NCBI GenBank assembly: GCA_910575625.1
Contig: CAJTFD010000003.1
Location: 124,001 to 188,000, forward strand
Direction: 5' to 3'
Length of the DNA: 64,000 bases
DNA from: Clostridia bacterium
GTDB lineage: Bacteria; Bacillota; Clostridia; Lachnospirales; Lachnospiraceae
Under the pieces are notes generated by a model. The model saw nothing but the letters and a program-made list of their open reading frames with translations. It searched no databases and was not told where the DNA came from. Within the stretch, counting starts at the first letter, position 1. Each line of letters opens with the position of its first letter. The position numbers and the translations under genes were made by a program. Positions 17,799 through 26,865 of the stretch are shown piece after piece.

Positions 17799-19097
17799 TC
17801 ATTCTCCTTTATCTGCTTGATAGACCCGCAAGACAGTGGAGATCTCTTTGACGCTCTCCTGTGCCTTTAAGGTCTCGATCGCATTTGTCAGATTCCCTTC
17901 TTTGACTGCATCAGTGATCACCACCAGCTCGGCTGTGCCTTTCTCGGACTGCCGCTGGATGATCTGGGCAAGACTCACCTGGTTTTGCGCAAATACATTG
18001 GCCGTGTCTGTAAATACGCCGCATTTGTCCTCTACCAGCATGCGCAGGAAGAAACGGTTCTTCGTATCTTCCATCTTTTTCACAGACAGCTCTTTGTAAC
18101 AGGAGCAGCTGATCCGTCCGCAGCAGCCGTTCATGATATTCCGTGCAATGTCAAACACGTCACCCACCACGGCGCTGGCTGTGGGCAGGCTGCCGGCCCC
18201 GCGGCCATAGAACATGACATTTTCCACAGCGTCCCCGTTGAGGAACACGGCGTTGTAAGAATCGCTGACGGATGCCAGCGGATGGTCACCCGCGATCAGC
18301 ATGGGGCACACATAGGCTTCGATGCCCTCCTCATCACAGCGCGCTACGCCCAAAAGCTTGATCGTACAGCCCATCTCCCGGGCATACTGGATGTCTTTGG
18401 CTGTGATCTTCGTGATGCCCTCGATATGCACATCGTCCAACACCACGCGGGAATGGAAACCGATCGAAGCCATGATCGCCACCTTGCGCCCCGCATCCAG
18501 CCCTTCGATGTCCGCTGTGGGGTCGGCCTCCGCATAGCCCAGTTCTGTGGCCAGATCCAGGGCCTCCTGAAATTCCATGCCCTCCTGCTCCATCTTCGTC
18601 AGGATAAAATTCGTCGTCCCGTTGACGATCCCCATGATCTCGGTGATCGTATTTCCCAACAGGCACTGTTTCATCGGACGGATGATCGGGATGCCCCCCG
18701 CCACGGCCGCCTCGAAGAGGAGATCACATTTGTGCTCCGCCGCCGCGTCGAGCAGTTCCCGGCCGGACACGGCCACCAGATCCTTGTTGGCTGTCACCAC
18801 ATGCTTTCCCGCATGCAGGGCCGCCAGGATACAGGTCCTGGCCGGTTCCAGTCCGCCCATCAGCTCGATCACGATCTCGACGGAATCATCCTCCACAACT
18901 TCATGCCAGTCTGCTGTCAGAAGACTGGCATCGTCCACCTGATCGGCGACTTCCGCCGGATCTTTGACAGCGATCCTGCGCAGTTCCAACTCCACGCCCA
19001 GTTTCTTGCCCATCTCCGGCTGCTGGGCTTTCAATACTTTATAGGTGCCCATCCCCACTGTGCCGAGCCCTAAGAGCCCAACCCCTATCTTCCTCAT
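17799..19097 (-). CDS. hom: Homoserine dehydrogenase
   Basis: 432 residues. A Rossmann NAD(P) motif GLLGLGTVGMGTYKVL near the N-terminus, catalytic-domain motifs ANKDLVAVSG, GGIPIIRP and NGTTNFILT, and GYAEADPTADIEGLDAGRK. A C-terminal ACT domain (about 350-425: DKCGVFTDTANVFAQNQVSL) is usually the threonine feedback site. It reduces aspartate semialdehyde to homoserine for threonine and methionine. AAAGGAG precedes the ATG. Preceded by a 510-base gap holding repeat copy B and a hairpin. Confidence 0.95.
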   Translation of the reverse strand: MRKIGVGLLGLGTVGMGTYKVLKAQQPEMGKKLGVELELRRIAVKDPAEVADQVDDASLLTADWHEVVEDDSVEIVIELMGGLEPARTCILAALHAGKHVVTANKDLVAVSGRELLDAAAEHKCDLLFEAAVAGGIPIIRPMKQCLLGNTITEIMGIVNGTTNFILTKMEQEGMEFQEALDLATELGYAEADPTADIEGLDAGRKVAIMASIGFHSRVVLDDVHIEGITKITAKDIQYAREMGCTIKLLGVARCDEEGIEAYVCPMLIAGDHPLASVSDSYNAVFLNGDAVENVMFYGRGAGSLPTASAVVGDVFDIARNIMNGCCGRISCSCYKELSVKKMEDTKNRFFLRMLVEDKCGVFTDTANVFAQNQVSLAQIIQRQSEKGTAELVVITDAVKEGNLTNAIETLKAQESVKEISTVLRVYQADKGE

Positions 19098-19132
19098 TCT
19101 CCGTTCTCCTTTTCACTGTGTGTACGAAATAT

Positions 19133-19160
19133 TTTAGAGTGTGTTTGATGACACTCTAAA
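19133..19160 (-). terminator. Hairpin in the hom leader
   Basis: TTTAGAGTGT (19133-19142), an 8-base loop and ACACTCTAAA (19151-19160) pair perfectly. It lies 35-63 bases before the hom ATG. On the minus strand it is followed by AATATTT, so it may terminate tpiA read-through or act as an attenuator. Confidence 0.45.
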
Positions 19161-19315
19161 TCTTGTGTATAGCTTGGATCTTATATACATTTGATACGAT
19201 CCATGTCCGCTCAGATCTTTGAATAAATGTACTTTTCTGCGAGAAAAGTACCAAAAGCGCCGGGGGATTGCGGATTTCCCCCGGCCCCCTTTAAAACGCT
19301 GTCCTGGAAAGCCAG
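19153..19315 (+). repeat. Dispersed hairpin element, copy B (full length)
   Basis: Aligns over about 160 bases with 33397-33554. It contains two stems: GTACTTTTC/GAAAAGTAC (19229-19237 with 19243-19251) and CCGGGGGA/TCCCCCGG (19260-19267 with 19277-19284), followed by TTTAAAACGCTGTCC. It lies 3' of tpiA and 5' of hom, both on the minus strand. Confidence 0.7.
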
Positions 19316-19559
19316 CTGTTCCGTGCTCTCAGCCGCTTGCCGGGACTTTCATAGTAAACGGACATGTCGCCTGACGGCGACACCACCATGAATGAAAGCC
19401 AGCTGCTCCGTGCCTTCGGCACTCCCACAGCTGCCACCTGTATTCATGATCCGGGCTATCGCCCTACTCATTCATACAGGTTAGCCCGTCAAATGTCAGG
19501 TCGAGTGTGCAAACAAGTTTGCCCATCGTCCTGCCGCTTGCCGGGACTTTCATAGTAAA
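19308..19559. repeat. Cluster of short direct repeats downstream of tpiA
   Basis: A 27-base unit beginning GCCGCTTGCCGGGACTTTC occurs at 19332-19358 and 19533-19559. A second unit AAAGCCAGCTGnTCCGTGC occurs at 19308-19326 and 19395-19413. On the minus strand each 27-base unit begins an ATG frame reading MKVPASG; the copy at 19533 continues as a 29-codon frame to a stop. I see no gene with support here, and the rest of the 19316-19607 gap is unassigned. Confidence 0.55.
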
Positions 19560-19607
19560 AGGATGGAGGATCTCTTCCTCACATCCCCCATCCCTATTGT
19601 CCTATCC

Positions 19608-20354
19608 CTATTTATAATTGACGATCTTGCCGAAATCCGGTTTCAGCGAAGCGCCGCCCACCAGACCGCCGTCGATATCCGGCTGTGCGAACAATTCCGG
19701 CGCAGTCTCTGCGTTCACGGAACCGCCGTACTGGATACGGATGGCCTCTGCCGTGGCCTGGTCGTAGATTTCAGCAATGCACGCACGGATGCCTTTGCAT
19801 ACTTCCTGTGCCTGTTCTGTGGTGGCCGTCTTGCCGGTACCGATCGCCCAGATTGGTTCGTAGGCGATCACCGCTGTCTTCGCCTGCTCGGCTGTCACGT
19901 TCTGAAAACCGACTTTCACCTGTTGGCGGATGAAATCCATGGTCACGCCCTGTTCCCTCTGCTCCAGGCTCTCGCCGCAGCACATGATCGGTGTGATCCC
20001 ATGCTCGAAGGCTTTGAGCATCTTCTTATTGACGGTCTCATTTGTCTCCGCAAAATATTCTCTTCTCTCCGAATGTCCCAGGACAACGTATTTGATCCCC
20101 GCATCGGTGAGCATCGCCGGTGAGATCTCGCCTGTGTATGCGCCTTTGTCCTCAAAATACATATTTTCCGCCCCTACCTGGATGTTGGAGCCTTTTGCCG
20201 CCTCTGCCACCGGGATGATATCGATGGCCGGTACACAAAATACCACGTCCACGTCCGGATTGTCCACCAGTGGTTTTAAGGTGTCCACCAGTTTCACTGC
20301 CTCGGAGGGTGTCATGTTCATCTTCCAGTTGCCTGCGATTATCTTCTTTCTCAT
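19608..20354 (-). CDS. tpiA: Triosephosphate isomerase
   Basis: 248 residues, the normal length for this TIM barrel. Catalytic motifs: IAGNWKMN (Lys11), [11 protein letters not shown] (His) and [15 protein letters not shown] (Glu and the phosphate loop). It interconverts dihydroxyacetone phosphate and glyceraldehyde-3-phosphate. The AGGAGAAAGAT region precedes the ATG; it follows pgk after 21 bases. Third gene of gap-pgk-tpiA. Confidence 0.97.
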   Translation of the reverse strand: MRKKIIAGNWKMNMTPSEAVKLVDTLKPLVDNPDVDVVFCVPAIDIIPVAEAAKGSNIQVGAENMYFEDKGAYTGEISPAMLTDAGIKYVVLGHSERREYFAETNETVNKKMLKAFEHGITPIMCCGESLEQREQGVTMDFIRQQVKVGFQNVTAEQAKTAVIAYEPIWAIGTGKTATTEQAQEVCKGIRACIAEIYDQATAEAIRIQYGGSVNAETAPELFAQPDIDGGLVGGASLKPDFGKIVNYK

Positions 20355-20375
20355 CTATCTTTCTCCTCTTAGATC

Positions 20376-21581
20376 CTATTTGTCATCTGCTGCAGCCACG
20401 CCGGGAAGTTCCTTGCCTTCCAAAAATTCCAGGGAAGCCCCGCCGCCTGTGGAGATGTGGCTCATCTTATCCCCAAAGCCGAGCTGGTTCACGGCTGCCG
20501 CTGAATCTCCGCCGCCGATGATCGTGGTGGCGTCTGTATCTGCCAGAGCCTGCGCCACGGCGATCGTCCCTTTTGCCAGGACCGGATTTTCAAAAACACC
20601 CATAGGGCCGTTCCATACGACTGTCTTCGCAGATCTTACAGCATCGGCAAATGCCTTGGCTGTCTCTGTGCCGATATCCAGCCCCATCTGATCTGCGGGG
20701 ATCGCATCAACGGACACAACGGATACGTCGATCTGGGCGTCGATGGGATCCGGGAAGCTCTTGGCTACGACGGTATCCATGGGAAGGAGCAATTTCTTGC
20801 CCAGTTTTTCTGCCTTTTCCATCATCTCTTTGCAGTAGCCGATCTTCTCTTCATCTACAAGGGAGCTGCCCACTTCACAGCCCTTGGCTTTTAAGAATGT
20901 GTAGGCCATGCCGCCGCCGATGATCAGTGTATCGCATTTTTCCAGCAGATTTGAGATCACATTCAGTTTATCCGCCACTTTCGCGCCGCCTAAGATGGCA
21001 ACGAATGGCCTCTGGGGATTGTTTACCGCGTTGCCCAGGAAGTCGATCTCTTTTTGCATCAGATAGCCTACGGCGCACTCGTCCACAAATTTGGTCACAC
21101 CTACATTGGAGCAGTGTGCTCTGTGGGCTGTGCCGAACGCATCGTTTACGAACACATCACAGATGGAAGCCAGTTCCTGGCTGAAAGCCTCCCCGTTCTT
21201 CGTCTCCTCTTCCCTGTAACGGGTGTTTTCCAGGAGGATCAGATCCCCATCTTTCATCTCATCCACTGCTTTTTTCACATCCTCCCCGATCACCTGATCA
21301 TTGGGGACAAATCTTACTTCCTGTCCCAGGAGTTCTGTCAGCCTTGCAGCCACTGGAGCCAGGGACATCTCCGGGAGCGGTTTGCCCTTCGGCTTGCCTA
21401 AATGGGAGCATAAGATCACGCGGCCCCCGTCTTTGACCAATTTCTGGATCGTTGGGAGGGCGGCCACCAGACGGTTCTCATCTGTGATCTTGCCCTCTTT
21501 TAATGGTACGTTGAAATCACATCTCACCAGGACTTTTTTTCCTTTTACCTGGATATCATCTACGGATCTTTTATTTAACAT
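20376..21581 (-). CDS. pgk: Phosphoglycerate kinase
   Basis: 401 residues beginning [26 protein letters not shown] lies 7 bases upstream, so the longer frame to 21653 (which runs through a hairpin) is rejected. Motifs: [18 protein letters not shown] (substrate arginine region), [17 protein letters not shown] and GGGDSAAAV near the nucleotide site. It forms ATP from 1,3-bisphosphoglycerate. Lies between gap and tpiA, with a stem-loop in the gap-pgk spacer. Confidence 0.97.
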   Translation of the reverse strand: MLNKRSVDDIQVKGKKVLVRCDFNVPLKEGKITDENRLVAALPTIQKLVKDGGRVILCSHLGKPKGKPLPEMSLAPVAARLTELLGQEVRFVPNDQVIGEDVKKAVDEMKDGDLILLENTRYREEETKNGEAFSQELASICDVFVNDAFGTAHRAHCSNVGVTKFVDECAVGYLMQKEIDFLGNAVNNPQRPFVAILGGAKVADKLNVISNLLEKCDTLIIGGGMAYTFLKAKGCEVGSSLVDEEKIGYCKEMMEKAEKLGKKLLLPMDTVVAKSFPDPIDAQIDVSVVSVDAIPADQMGLDIGTETAKAFADAVRSAKTVVWNGPMGVFENPVLAKGTIAVAQALADTDATTIIGGGDSAAAVNQLGFGDKMSHISTGGGASLEFLEGKELPGVAAADDK

Positions 21582-21599
21582 AACATTCTCCTTCATAAA

Positions 21600-21635
21600 G
21601 GAAAGGCCCGATCCCAGTACAGATCGGACCCTTCC
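21600..21635 (-). terminator. Stem-loop between gap and pgk
   Basis: Arms 21600-21613 and 21622-21635 pair over 14 bases with two G-U pairs on the minus strand, followed by TTTATG. It is only 19 bases before the pgk start, so it is probably an attenuator or mRNA processing/stability element giving gap more transcript than pgk. Confidence 0.55.
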
Positions 21636-21668
21636 TGGATCATTTTCTATCACACATCACTTTATTTT

Positions 21669-22682
21669 TTATGCTAATTCAGAGAAGAATTTGATCGTGC
21701 GCACCATCTGGCTCACATAAGAATTCTCATTGTCATACCAGGAAACAACCTGTACCTGGGTATCCCCATTGTCCATAGCGGACGCCATGGTCTGTGTCGC
21801 GTCGAACAGAGAGCCGTAAGCCATGCCGACTACATCGCTGGATACGATCTCGTCCTCATTGTAGCCGTAGGATTCGTTGGCAGCTTTCTTCATCGCCGCG
21901 TTGATCTCTTCTACAGTCACTTTGCCTTTTACAACAGCGATCAGGATCGTTGTGGATCCGGTGGGTGTGGGCACACGCTGTGCGGAACCGATGAGTTTTC
22001 CGTTCAGTTCTGGGATGACCAGGCCGATCGCTTTGGCTGCGCCTGTGCTGTTCGGCACGATGTTCACTGCGCCTGCACGGGATCTTCTCAAGTCGCCTTT
22101 CCTCTGCGGGCCGTCTAAGATCATCTGGTCGCCTGTGTACGCATGGATCGTGCTCATGATACCGCTCTGGATCGGAGCTAAGTCATTGAGAGCTTTTGCC
22201 ATGGGAGCCAGGCAGTTTGTCGTACAGGAAGCAGCGGAGATCACTGTATCCTCTGGTTTTAAAGTATCATGGTTTACATTATAAACGATAGTAGGAAGAT
22301 CATTTCCTGCCGGTGCGGAGATCACGACTTTCCTTGCACCTGCTTTGATATGGGCTTCTGCTTTTTCTTTGCTGGTGTAGAAGCCTGTGCACTCTAATAC
22401 AACGTCTACGCCGATAGTCCCCCATGGAAGATTGGCAGCATCTGATTCTTTGTAGATCTTGATCTCTTTGCCATCTACTGTGATGGAATCTTCACCTGCG
22501 GTTACTTTCTCAGCCAGCGCATACTTACCCTGGGAAGAATCATATTTTAACAAATGTGCCAGCATCTTCGGAGATGTCAGGTCGTTGATCGCCACTACGT
22601 CATACCCTTCCGCCCCGAACATCTGCCTGAATGCAAGCCGTCCAATACGTCCAAAACCATTGATCGCAACTTTTACTGCCAT
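21669..22682 (-). CDS. gap: Glyceraldehyde-3-phosphate dehydrogenase, type I
   Basis: 337 residues. NAD-binding start [18 protein letters not shown] and catalytic [12 protein letters not shown] with Cys153. Residue D34 (AINDLTSP) fits an NAD-preferring glycolytic enzyme. It oxidises and phosphorylates glyceraldehyde-3-phosphate. AGGAGG precedes the ATG. First gene of gap-pgk-tpiA. No cggR-type regulator gene precedes it; an inverted repeat lies over its likely -10. Confidence 0.97.
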   Translation of the reverse strand: MAVKVAINGFGRIGRLAFRQMFGAEGYDVVAINDLTSPKMLAHLLKYDSSQGKYALAEKVTAGEDSITVDGKEIKIYKESDAANLPWGTIGVDVVLECTGFYTSKEKAEAHIKAGARKVVISAPAGNDLPTIVYNVNHDTLKPEDTVISAASCTTNCLAPMAKALNDLAPIQSGIMSTIHAYTGDQMILDGPQRKGDLRRSRAGAVNIVPNSTGAAKAIGLVIPELNGKLIGSAQRVPTPTGSTTILIAVVKGKVTVEEINAAMKKAANESYGYNEDEIVSSDVVGMAYGSLFDATQTMASAMDNGDTQVQVVSWYDNENSYVSQMVRTIKFFSELA

Positions 22683-22737
22683 GATTAAATTCCTCCTATT
22701 GAATATAATTTAAACTTGCCTATCGTATAACTTTATT

Positions 22738-22756
22738 GGCATTATAAGGAAATGCC
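22738..22756. promoter_or_regulatory. Inverted repeat over the likely gap -10 element
   Basis: GGCATT and AATGCC flank a 7-base centre. The minus-strand TATAAT lies at 22746-22741, inside the dyad, 59 bases before the gap ATG. The -35 match is poor. Candidate operator for a repressor; none identified. Confidence 0.4.
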
Positions 22757-22843
22757 GATCCAAAGCATATTGTACCTGATCCTGTACAAAAATTCAAGCC
22801 CTAATCGATCATTTATTACAATTAATATAGATTGATCTTAGTC

Positions 22844-23500
22844 TTATTCACCAAAGACCGCTCTATAGTCCTTCTGGAATTTCTCGATGCCCACTGTGGT
22901 CAGCGGATGGTGCACCATCTGTTCGATCACCGTAAACGGCACAGTGGCGATGTGCGCCCCGGCCCTTGCACAGTCGGTCACGTGGATCGGATTGCGGATG
23001 CTGGCCGCGATGATCTCCGTCTCGATGTCCACAGATGCGTCAAAGATCTCCACGATATCTTCGATCAGCTGCACACCCGCCACGGAGATATCATCCAGAC
23101 GGCCTAAGAATGGAGACACGTAGGCCGCCCCGGCTCTTGCCGCCAGCAGCGCCTGGTTTGCGGTGAAGATCAGTGTGACGTTTGTGCGGATCCCTTCTTT
23201 TGACAGGACTTTCACGGCTTTTAAGCCTTCTTCCGTCATCGGAATCTTGACCACCATGTTCTTGTGGATCTTGGCGATCTCTCTCCCTTCCGCGATCATG
23301 CCCTCCGCGTCTGTGGTGGTGGCTTTGACCTCACCGCTGATCGGGCCGTCTACGATCGTGGTAATCTCTTTGATGACCTCGTTGAAATCCCTGCCCTCTT
23401 TGGCGATCAGGGACGGGTTTGTGGTCACCCCGCAGATCACGCCCATGTCATTTGCCCTGCGTATATCCTCCACTTTCGCTGTATCGATAAAAAATTTCAT
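22844..23500 (-). CDS. Transaldolase-family protein (fructose-6-phosphate aldolase-like)
   Basis: 218 residues starting [24 protein letters not shown] precedes the ATG, and an upstream GTG is rejected. The small TalC/MipB/FSA type: [29 protein letters not shown] with the Schiff-base lysine, and [15 protein letters not shown]. Members act either as transaldolase or as fructose-6-phosphate aldolase, and sequence alone does not decide. It lies 160 bases upstream of gap, in the same direction. Confidence 0.88.
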   Translation of the reverse strand: MKFFIDTAKVEDIRRANDMGVICGVTTNPSLIAKEGRDFNEVIKEITTIVDGPISGEVKATTTDAEGMIAEGREIAKIHKNMVVKIPMTEEGLKAVKVLSKEGIRTNVTLIFTANQALLAARAGAAYVSPFLGRLDDISVAGVQLIEDIVEIFDASVDIETEIIAASIRNPIHVTDCARAGAHIATVPFTVIEQMVHHPLTTVGIEKFQKDYRAVFGE

Positions 23501-23545
23501 TTGCACATGCCTCCCATTTTTTCTTATTAGTATAACATAATTTTC

Positions 23546-24406
23546 CTATCCGTCAATCTCTCTGCCCAAAGGATCTCCCTGTAAATGTACATCCAATTGA
23601 TTGTAAGGGATCACAATGCCTTCCTGATCGAACGTAAGTTTGATCTTCTCATTCAATCCCCACTTGACTTTCCAGTACCGGTCCGTGGGGACCCATGCCC
23701 GAAAGCCTAAGACCACCGCGCTTTCCGCCAGCTCGTCCACGAACACCACCGTCTCCCGTTCGTGATAGATATCCGGCTCCTCTGCGAGCAGCCTCTCCAA
23801 GATCCCTTTCGCCTGCCGGATATCCGACTGGTAGGAGATCCCCACTTTGATGTCCAGCTGCCGTTCGTCCTTCTCCGTCACATTGGTCACGCTGCTGTTG
23901 GAGAGCGTCCCGTTGGGGATCACGATGGTCTTGTTGTCGACGGTGGTCAGCCTGGTGTAGCACATGTCGATCCGGCTGACCGTCCCCTCACAGCCGGCCA
24001 GACCGTTCTGTACGATGTAATCCCCCACCTGGAAGGGTTTGAATAATAAGATCATGATCCCGCCGGCCAGATTTGCCAGCCCGCCCTGGAGACCCATGGC
24101 CAGCGTGATCCCGGTAGAGCCGATCAATGCCGCCACCGAGGCCTCCGTGACCCCGAACCGGGTGGCAATGCTGAACACCAACAGCAGATACATGAGGATC
24201 TTCGCCAGGGAACAAGCGAACTGGACCACGCCCTGATCCACCCGCATCTGTTCCATAGAGCGGCGCAGGGCTTTCAAGAGCCAGCGGATCACCCGCATCC
24301 CCAGGTAGAAGATCACGATCGATATGACAACTTTCATACAAAATCCGATCAGAGCCGGTATCTGTTCCTCCAGATAGGAAGTACCGCGCTGCATCAGTCC
24401 GTCCAT
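23546..24406 (-). CDS. Small-conductance mechanosensitive channel (MscS family)
   Basis: 286 residues. A frame to 24529 overlaps glgB; AAAGGGGG before 24406 fixes the start. Three hydrophobic segments (about 18-37, 60-80, 88-115); the last holds the Gly/Ala-rich pore helix region GLQGGLANLAGGIMILLFKPF. A beta domain (VGDYIVQNG, VIPNGTLSNSSVTN) and the C-terminal cytoplasmic cage follow. It opens on membrane tension to release solutes during osmotic downshock. Follows glgB by 44 bases. Confidence 0.9.
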   Translation of the reverse strand: MDGLMQRGTSYLEEQIPALIGFCMKVVISIVIFYLGMRVIRWLLKALRRSMEQMRVDQGVVQFACSLAKILMYLLLVFSIATRFGVTEASVAALIGSTGITLAMGLQGGLANLAGGIMILLFKPFQVGDYIVQNGLAGCEGTVSRIDMCYTRLTTVDNKTIVIPNGTLSNSSVTNVTEKDERQLDIKVGISYQSDIRQAKGILERLLAEEPDIYHERETVVFVDELAESAVVLGFRAWVPTDRYWKVKWGLNEKIKLTFDQEGIVIPYNQLDVHLQGDPLGREIDG

Positions 24407-24450
24407 CTTTATTGTCCCCCTTTGGCGGATATATGTTCCATCGGTCCCCA

Positions 24451-26586
24451 TCACATCGGCTGATAAGCGAACACCGCGATCCCCCAGGCGGGCAGTTTCA
24501 CCGTAAGCCGGTACGGCCGCCCGTCCCATTCCGCCTTCCGGCAGGTCTTCGCCCGGGGATTGACCACGCCCGAGCCGCCAAACGCGGCTGCATCGCTGTT
24601 GAATATCTCTTTATATTTCCCATAATACGGGACGCCCACCTTGTACTCTTCCTGCTTCTCCCCTGAGAAATTGCAGATGATCAGCAGCACATCTTTCTTC
24701 TGTCTGTCCCTGCGCATGTACGCCAGTATGTTATCCCCCGCTTCCATCTGCTGGATCCACTCAAAACCGGCCGGGTCCCCATCCTGCTCCCAGAGTGCCG
24801 GGTGCTCCCGGTAAAACCGGTTGAGCCCTTTTATATAAGCGCCGACCCCTTCCGGGAGGCTGCCCCAGGGGGCCAGATATTTTTTTCCGGGATGGGTGAA
24901 AAAGTATCCCAGGGCCACTTTCAGATCGTCCTGTTTTTCCCGGTCATCCTCCCCCGGCAGGGACTCAAGGAACCGCTCCACCGTCACGATATCCCGGTCA
25001 TCCAGCGTGAGGATAAAATCTTCACAGTAGGCATAGAGCATACTCGCCGTCAGCTCATCGTGGTGCGCCGTGCGGGACTGCCGTTCTCCACGGATATAGT
25101 CCAGGAACCCATGCGTCCACCCGTTGTTCCATTTATAATGGAAGCCCATATGGGTATCGTCCACCGGCCCGGTCAGATCCGGCCAATATCCGTCTTCCTG
25201 GGCGATCAGGAGCACATCCGGATGTTTTTTCCGAACGGCCGAAGCCATGTGCTTGATGAACTCCACCGCGTCCAGGTCCTCATTCCCGCCAAACATATTC
25301 GGCGTCCACTGCCCCGGCTCACGCCCGTAATCCAGATAGAGCATGGCATCCACGTCGTCCAGGCGCAGGCCGTCCAGATGGTAACATTCCAGCCAATAAA
25401 ATACATTGGAGATGAGAAAATTGCGCACATGGGGACTGGCCATGTCAAAGAGCAGCGTCCCCCATATGGGGTGTGTCCCCGCGCCGTCCTGGCTGCGCTC
25501 ATACAGACAGGTACCGTCCAGCATGCTCAGGCCCTCGTCCTCCCTCGGGAAATGCACCGGCGTCCAATCCATGAGCACCCCGACCTGCTTCTGATGGAGA
25601 TGGTCCACGAAATACTGGAGATCCTCCGGCTTCCCAAAGCGGGACGTGGGCGCGTAATACCCGCTGGTGGCGTAAGGCCCCGCCTCATCCCCGTACTCCA
25701 TGACCGGGGGCAGTTCCACATGAGTGTAGCCGCCCTCCATGGCGTACGCAGCCACCTGATCTGCCAGCTCTTTATAAGTCAGGAAGCTGCCGTCCTCTGC
25801 CCTTGCCATCTGCGCAAGGTCCACCTGCCCGATGCTCAAGGGAGCAGCCTTGCCCGCCTGGCTTTTTCGTTTCTTCATCCAGGCTTGGTCACCCCAGCGG
25901 TAGCCGCTGACCTTTTCCACCACCGACGCCATGCCGGGTGTACGCTCCCGTCCGTTGGCGTAGGGATCTGTCTTTAAAAACATGGAGCCGTTTAGCATCC
26001 GTATCTCGAACTTGTAGAGCTCACCCGGTTTCAGGCGCGGGATGAAGAGCTCATGCAGACCTGTGGACGGGGACTTCTGCATCGGGTGCACCCGCCCGTC
26101 CCACTGGTTGAAATCGCCCACCACGCTGACCCGCAGAGCGTTCGGCGCCCAGACGGCGAAATACACGCCCCGCACCCGATCCACCACCATCGGGTGCGCG
26201 CCCAATCTCTCGTAGGCCCGGTAATACACGCCCTGCCGGAACATCTCTTCCTCTTTCTCCGTAAACTGGGAGGGGAACCTGTACGCATCCCCATACCGGC
26301 GCTTTTTCCCGTCCTCACCCTCAACGATGAATTCATAGGAGGACACTTCCTTTGCTGGCAGCAGCACGGCATAGAACCCGGCCTCATCCGCTCTCTCCAT
26401 CTCATATTTCCTGCCGCTCTTCTTGCTGTCCACTTTCACGCCCTTTGCATTGGGAAAAAAACACTGGATCAGCACGTCGTTCTTTATCTCCTGCCTGCCC
26501 AGGATCTCCCTGGGGCAGTTCTCCTCCCCATATACCACCGCCTCGATCCGGGGCCAGTCCATATATCCATATAATCGATCCGTCAT
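24451..26586 (-). CDS. glgB: GlgB-like branching-enzyme homologue with altered catalytic motifs
   Basis: 711 residues with GlgB architecture: N-terminal domain plus CBM48 (about 130-220, FAVWAPNALRVSVVGDFNQWDG), GH13 barrel (270-600) and C-terminal beta domain. Region I (D340WTPVHFP) and the region II nucleophile (LRLD410DVDAMLYLDYGR) are kept. The region III AE(E/D)ST reads A462-QEDG, so Gln463 stands where the acid/base Glu should be. The region IV LSHDE reads L528-DDRD, replacing the His-Asp pair. It may therefore lack normal branching activity. It diverges from a fructokinase; mscS follows. The fold assignment is strong, activity doubtful. Confidence 0.85.
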   Translation of the reverse strand: MTDRLYGYMDWPRIEAVVYGEENCPREILGRQEIKNDVLIQCFFPNAKGVKVDSKKSGRKYEMERADEAGFYAVLLPAKEVSSYEFIVEGEDGKKRRYGDAYRFPSQFTEKEEEMFRQGVYYRAYERLGAHPMVVDRVRGVYFAVWAPNALRVSVVGDFNQWDGRVHPMQKSPSTGLHELFIPRLKPGELYKFEIRMLNGSMFLKTDPYANGRERTPGMASVVEKVSGYRWGDQAWMKKRKSQAGKAAPLSIGQVDLAQMARAEDGSFLTYKELADQVAAYAMEGGYTHVELPPVMEYGDEAGPYATSGYYAPTSRFGKPEDLQYFVDHLHQKQVGVLMDWTPVHFPREDEGLSMLDGTCLYERSQDGAGTHPIWGTLLFDMASPHVRNFLISNVFYWLECYHLDGLRLDDVDAMLYLDYGREPGQWTPNMFGGNEDLDAVEFIKHMASAVRKKHPDVLLIAQEDGYWPDLTGPVDDTHMGFHYKWNNGWTHGFLDYIRGERQSRTAHHDELTASMLYAYCEDFILTLDDRDIVTVERFLESLPGEDDREKQDDLKVALGYFFTHPGKKYLAPWGSLPEGVGAYIKGLNRFYREHPALWEQDGDPAGFEWIQQMEAGDNILAYMRRDRQKKDVLLIICNFSGEKQEEYKVGVPYYGKYKEIFNSDAAAFGGSGVVNPRAKTCRKAEWDGRPYRLTVKLPAWGIAVFAYQPM

Positions 26587-26691
26587 CGTTTCTCCTCCTA
26601 CGATCTGTGATCAAAACTCGATGTCTTTAAACTTCCATACACGAAAGCCGACCGTATGACATTTTTGCTGTCCGGGACTTTCATCACCTCT

Positions 26692-26720
26692 ATTGTAACA
26701 TCATTGGACAGCCTTGTAAA
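26692..26720 (-). promoter_or_regulatory. Promoter of the glgB-mscS unit
   Basis: On the minus strand TTTACA (26720-26715), 17 bases, TACAAT (26697-26692), about 105 bases before the GlgB ATG. Confidence 0.5.
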
Positions 26721-26780
26721 ATATTTTCCCACTGAACAGGCTCCTTTACTCAGCCGCCCGCATATTTTTTCTTTCTATTA

Positions 26781-26810
26781 TTTACAAGCATGCCCTCAAT
26801 ACTATATAAT
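26781..26810 (+). promoter_or_regulatory. Promoter of the fructokinase gene
   Basis: TTTACA (26781-26786), 18 bases, TATAAT (26805-26810), 55 bases before the ATG at 26866. Confidence 0.55.
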
Positions 26811-26865
26811 CAAGATTAAAAAATATTACTGCGACAGCTCAAAATAAAAACTGGAGGTACAGGTT

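Noticed and set aside
16414-19073. Long plus-strand frames (344 codons at 16414-17448, 362 codons at 17985-19073)
   Set aside because: They lie antisense to gpmI and hom, have no ribosome sites or domain motifs, and are shadows of GC-biased codon use.
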